Source of the DNA: Fidelibacterota bacterium | GTDB lineage: Bacteria; Fidelibacterota; UBA2242 | Reading direction: 5' to 3' | Length of the DNA stretch: 6,074 nt | NCBI GenBank assembly: GCA_030655795.1 | Contig: JAUSPJ010000357.1 | Coordinates: 1 to 6,074, forward strand | Shown here: positions 4,244 to 6,074 of the stretch, piece after piece | Layout: the number at the start of each line of letters is the position of its first letter | Position numbering within the stretch: position 1 is the stretch's first letter | Made by a program: the position numbers and the translations under genes | Notes under the pieces: model-generated | What the model was told of the DNA's origin: nothing | What the model saw: the letters and a program-made list of their open reading frames with translations, nothing else | Database searches by the model: none

Positions 4244-6074
4244 ATGGCGTCACGGAAAATAACTACCAGTGAAATAGATATTCTCAAACAGCAGGGTTGT
4301 ACTGCGCAGGACTGGAAATCTATTTCAGTTGACGATGCGTTTCCGACCGAAAATATCAGAAATGTTGATTTTTTTGGAACTATTAAAATCGGTGATTTAG
4401 CCGGCGAAAAAAAATTGCCGGGCGGGATCGAAAAAGGCTGTGGCATCGTCAATAGTCAGATCGCAAATTGTACAATTGGTGATCACTGCCTGATTTCCAA
4501 TGTTAGGAATCTGGCTAATTATGATATCGGTGATAATGTCATTATCGAAAACTGCAAATCTATTATTTCCGAGGGAAACAGTGGTTTCGGCAATGGCGTC
4601 GAATTGGATGTTCTGAACGAAGGTGGCGGCCGGACATTGCCGATATTCGATATCCTGTCGTCACAAATCGCGTATCTATTAGTGAATTATCGCCATGATA
4701 AACTATTTACCGAAAAACTGCTCTCGATAATTGCCGACTATTCAAATTCAAAAAAAACGGATCGTGGGATTATCGGTTCCGGCTCGGTAATTCGGAATTC
4801 CGGAATTATCAAAAATGTCAGCTTTGGCGAATGTTCTAATATTGACAATATAACTCACCTGGAAGAAGGCACGGTTGCAAGCACAAAGGATGCAGCTGTC
4901 CATATTGGCGATAATGTTATTGCTAAAGAGTTCATCATTCAGTCGGGTTCAAAAGTCGATGCTAGCGCGTTGATCGATCGCTGTTTTATCGGGCAGGGAG
5001 TCAAAATCGGTAAGCAGTATTCGGCTGAGAATTCCGTCTTTTTCGCCAATTCCGAAGGCTTTCACGGCGAAGCCTGCAGTGTGTTTGGCGGTCCCTATAC
5101 AGTAACGCATCATAAATCCACCTTGCTCATCGCCGGACTGTTTTCATTCTATAATGCCGGCAGCGGTACGAATCAGAGTAATCACATGTACAAACTGGGG
5201 CCGATTCATCAAGGTGTACTTGAGAGAGGTTCCAAAACCGGCTCATTTTCCTATATGTTATGGCCGTCGAGGGTTGGCGCATTTTCTGTGGTAACCGGAA
5301 AACATACATCGAATTTCGATGGATCGGATTTTCCATTTTCCTATATCACGGAAGAAAACGGCAAACCGCAACTGACTCCCGCGATGAACCTCTTTACTGT
5401 TGGCACACGCCGGGACAGTGTCAAATGGCCGGCCCGTGATCGACGGAAAGACACAAAGAAATACGATCTACTCCATTTTGACCTGTTTAATCCTTACACT
5501 GTCGGTAAAATGGATAAAGGACTGGCATTACTGCGATCACTTTCGGAAAATACGCCAAAAGAGCAGGAGTACGTCAATCATAAAGGCTGTCATATTAAAA
5601 GGCTGATGCTGAAAACCTGCTCAAAATACTACGATATGGCGATTAAAGTTTATATCGGAAATGAACTGATTAAACGCCTGGACAAACCAGAATCGATCGC
5701 GGAGATAAAGACCCGTTTATTTTCTGTTATTCCGAAATCCGACGATTGGAAAGACCTGTCCGGGATGCTCGTTTCCGAAAGCGCTCTGAATAAAATGATT
5801 GACCGGGTGAATAGCGGAAAAGTCAAATCAGTCCATGATCTGAACCAGGCTCTTCAAAATATGTTCGATAGTTATACAGTAGAGAGTTGGAAATGGGTTT
5901 GCCATTTAATAGAGAAACGGTATGAGATCAAAGTATCGGAAATCACCCGCGAACATTTCTTAAAGATCGTTTCTGATTGGGAAAGCGCCAGCGTCAAGTT
6001 CAATAACATGATTCAGAAAGATGCCTCCAAGGAATTTGATCAGAACAGCCGTATCGCGTATGGAATTGACAGTG
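4244..6074 (+). CDS. DUF4954-type left-handed beta-helix protein, 3' end cut by window
   Basis: This open frame runs without a stop for 610 codons to the window edge. I recognise it as a DUF4954-type protein, a family of about 650-700 residues by memory, so perhaps the last tenth is missing. Function is unknown. Two blocks of hexapeptide-like repeats (about 66-115 and 175-265, with IGD/IGQ/IGS turns such as CTIGDHC, YDIGDNV, HIGDNVI, FIGQGVKIG) indicate a left-handed beta-helix as in LpxA, GlmU and related sugar acyl- or nucleotidyltransferases. A helical insert (about 132-166) separates them. The region 267-370 is rich in polar residues typical of an active site: FHGEA (273-277), THH (288-290), TNQSNHMYKLGP (309-320), HQG (322-324), ERG (327-329) and GKHTSNFDGSD (352-362). 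The part after about 430 is helical and may be the separate C-terminal domain seen in this family (DUF6819, by memory). There is no signal peptide or membrane segment, so it is probably cytosolic. The ribosome site is weak (AAGG, 10 nt upstream), and the gene is in the same frame as nagB, separated by its TAA. Its nagB neighbour hints at a phosphosugar or nucleotide-sugar substrate. Confidence 0.78.
   Translation, partial: MASRKITTSEIDILKQQGCTAQDWKSISVDDAFPTENIRNVDFFGTIKIGDLAGEKKLPGGIEKGCGIVNSQIANCTIGDHCLISNVRNLANYDIGDNVIIENCKSIISEGNSGFGNGVELDVLNEGGGRTLPIFDILSSQIAYLLVNYRHDKLFTEKLLSIIADYSNSKKTDRGIIGSGSVIRNSGIIKNVSFGECSNIDNITHLEEGTVASTKDAAVHIGDNVIAKEFIIQSGSKVDASALIDRCFIGQGVKIGKQYSAENSVFFANSEGFHGEACSVFGGPYTVTHHKSTLLIAGLFSFYNAGSGTNQSNHMYKLGPIHQGVLERGSKTGSFSYMLWPSRVGAFSVVTGKHTSNFDGSDFPFSYITEENGKPQLTPAMNLFTVGTRRDSVKWPARDRRKDTKKYDLLHFDLFNPYTVGKMDKGLALLRSLSENTPKEQEYVNHKGCHIKRLMLKTCSKYYDMAIKVYIGNELIKRLDKPESIAEIKTRLFSVIPKSDDWKDLSGMLVSESALNKMIDRVNSGKVKSVHDLNQALQNMFDSYTVESWKWVCHLIEKRYEIKVSEITREHFLKIVSDWESASVKFNNMIQKDASKEFDQNSRIAYGIDS

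Noticed and set aside
4081..4452. 123-codon minus-strand frame across the nagB/DUF4954 junction
   Set aside because: It is antisense to the conserved NagB C-terminus and the DUF4954 N-terminus; its protein sequence matches nothing I recognise.
1..6074. Phage defence, toxin-antitoxin, CRISPR or mobile-element content
   Set aside because: No direct-repeat array, transposase, integrase or small toxin-like gene pair is visible; all five genes look metabolic or redox-related.

Overview
The window holds five protein-coding genes, all on the + strand. They are a stand-alone thioredoxin (330-704), then after a 292-bp AT-rich gap a tight cluster: acyl carrier protein (997-1236), a fused ADP-forming acyl-CoA synthetase (1256-3403), glucosamine-6-phosphate deaminase NagB (3419-4231), and the first 610 codons of a large left-handed beta-helix protein of the DUF4954 type (4244 to the window edge). 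The gaps inside the cluster are 19, 15 and 12 bp, so the four genes very probably share one transcript. No RNA genes, insertion sequences, CRISPR arrays or integration sites were seen.

The organism is bacterial, with moderately low GC by eye and very AT-rich intergenic DNA. The thioredoxin (WCAPC active site) and the DUF4954 protein resemble proteins I associate with Bacteroidota and neighbouring lineages such as spirochaetes and other FCB-type bacteria. However, most genes have clear purine-rich Shine-Dalgarno sequences, which is not typical of Bacteroidota. I therefore suggest an FCB-related or spirochaete-like anaerobe, without assigning a phylum.

Layout: 1-329 is non-coding DNA with an imperfect inverted repeat at 13-49. 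330-704 is thioredoxin. 705-996 is a gap with a perfect 12-bp hairpin at 768-796. 997-6074 is the four-gene cluster.

How the genes may work together is inference. The synthetase makes or uses acyl-CoA at the cost or gain of ATP. The ACP would carry an acyl group as a phosphopantetheine thioester. NagB interconverts glucosamine-6-phosphate with fructose-6-phosphate and ammonia. The last protein has the hexapeptide-type beta-helix fold common in sugar acyltransferases and nucleotidyltransferases. One reading is an amino-sugar/acyl-transfer module. The simpler reading is fermentative energy metabolism (acetate plus ATP from acetyl-CoA) beside amino-sugar catabolism. The ACP next to the ADP-forming synthetase and the uncharacterised beta-helix protein are the parts most worth testing.
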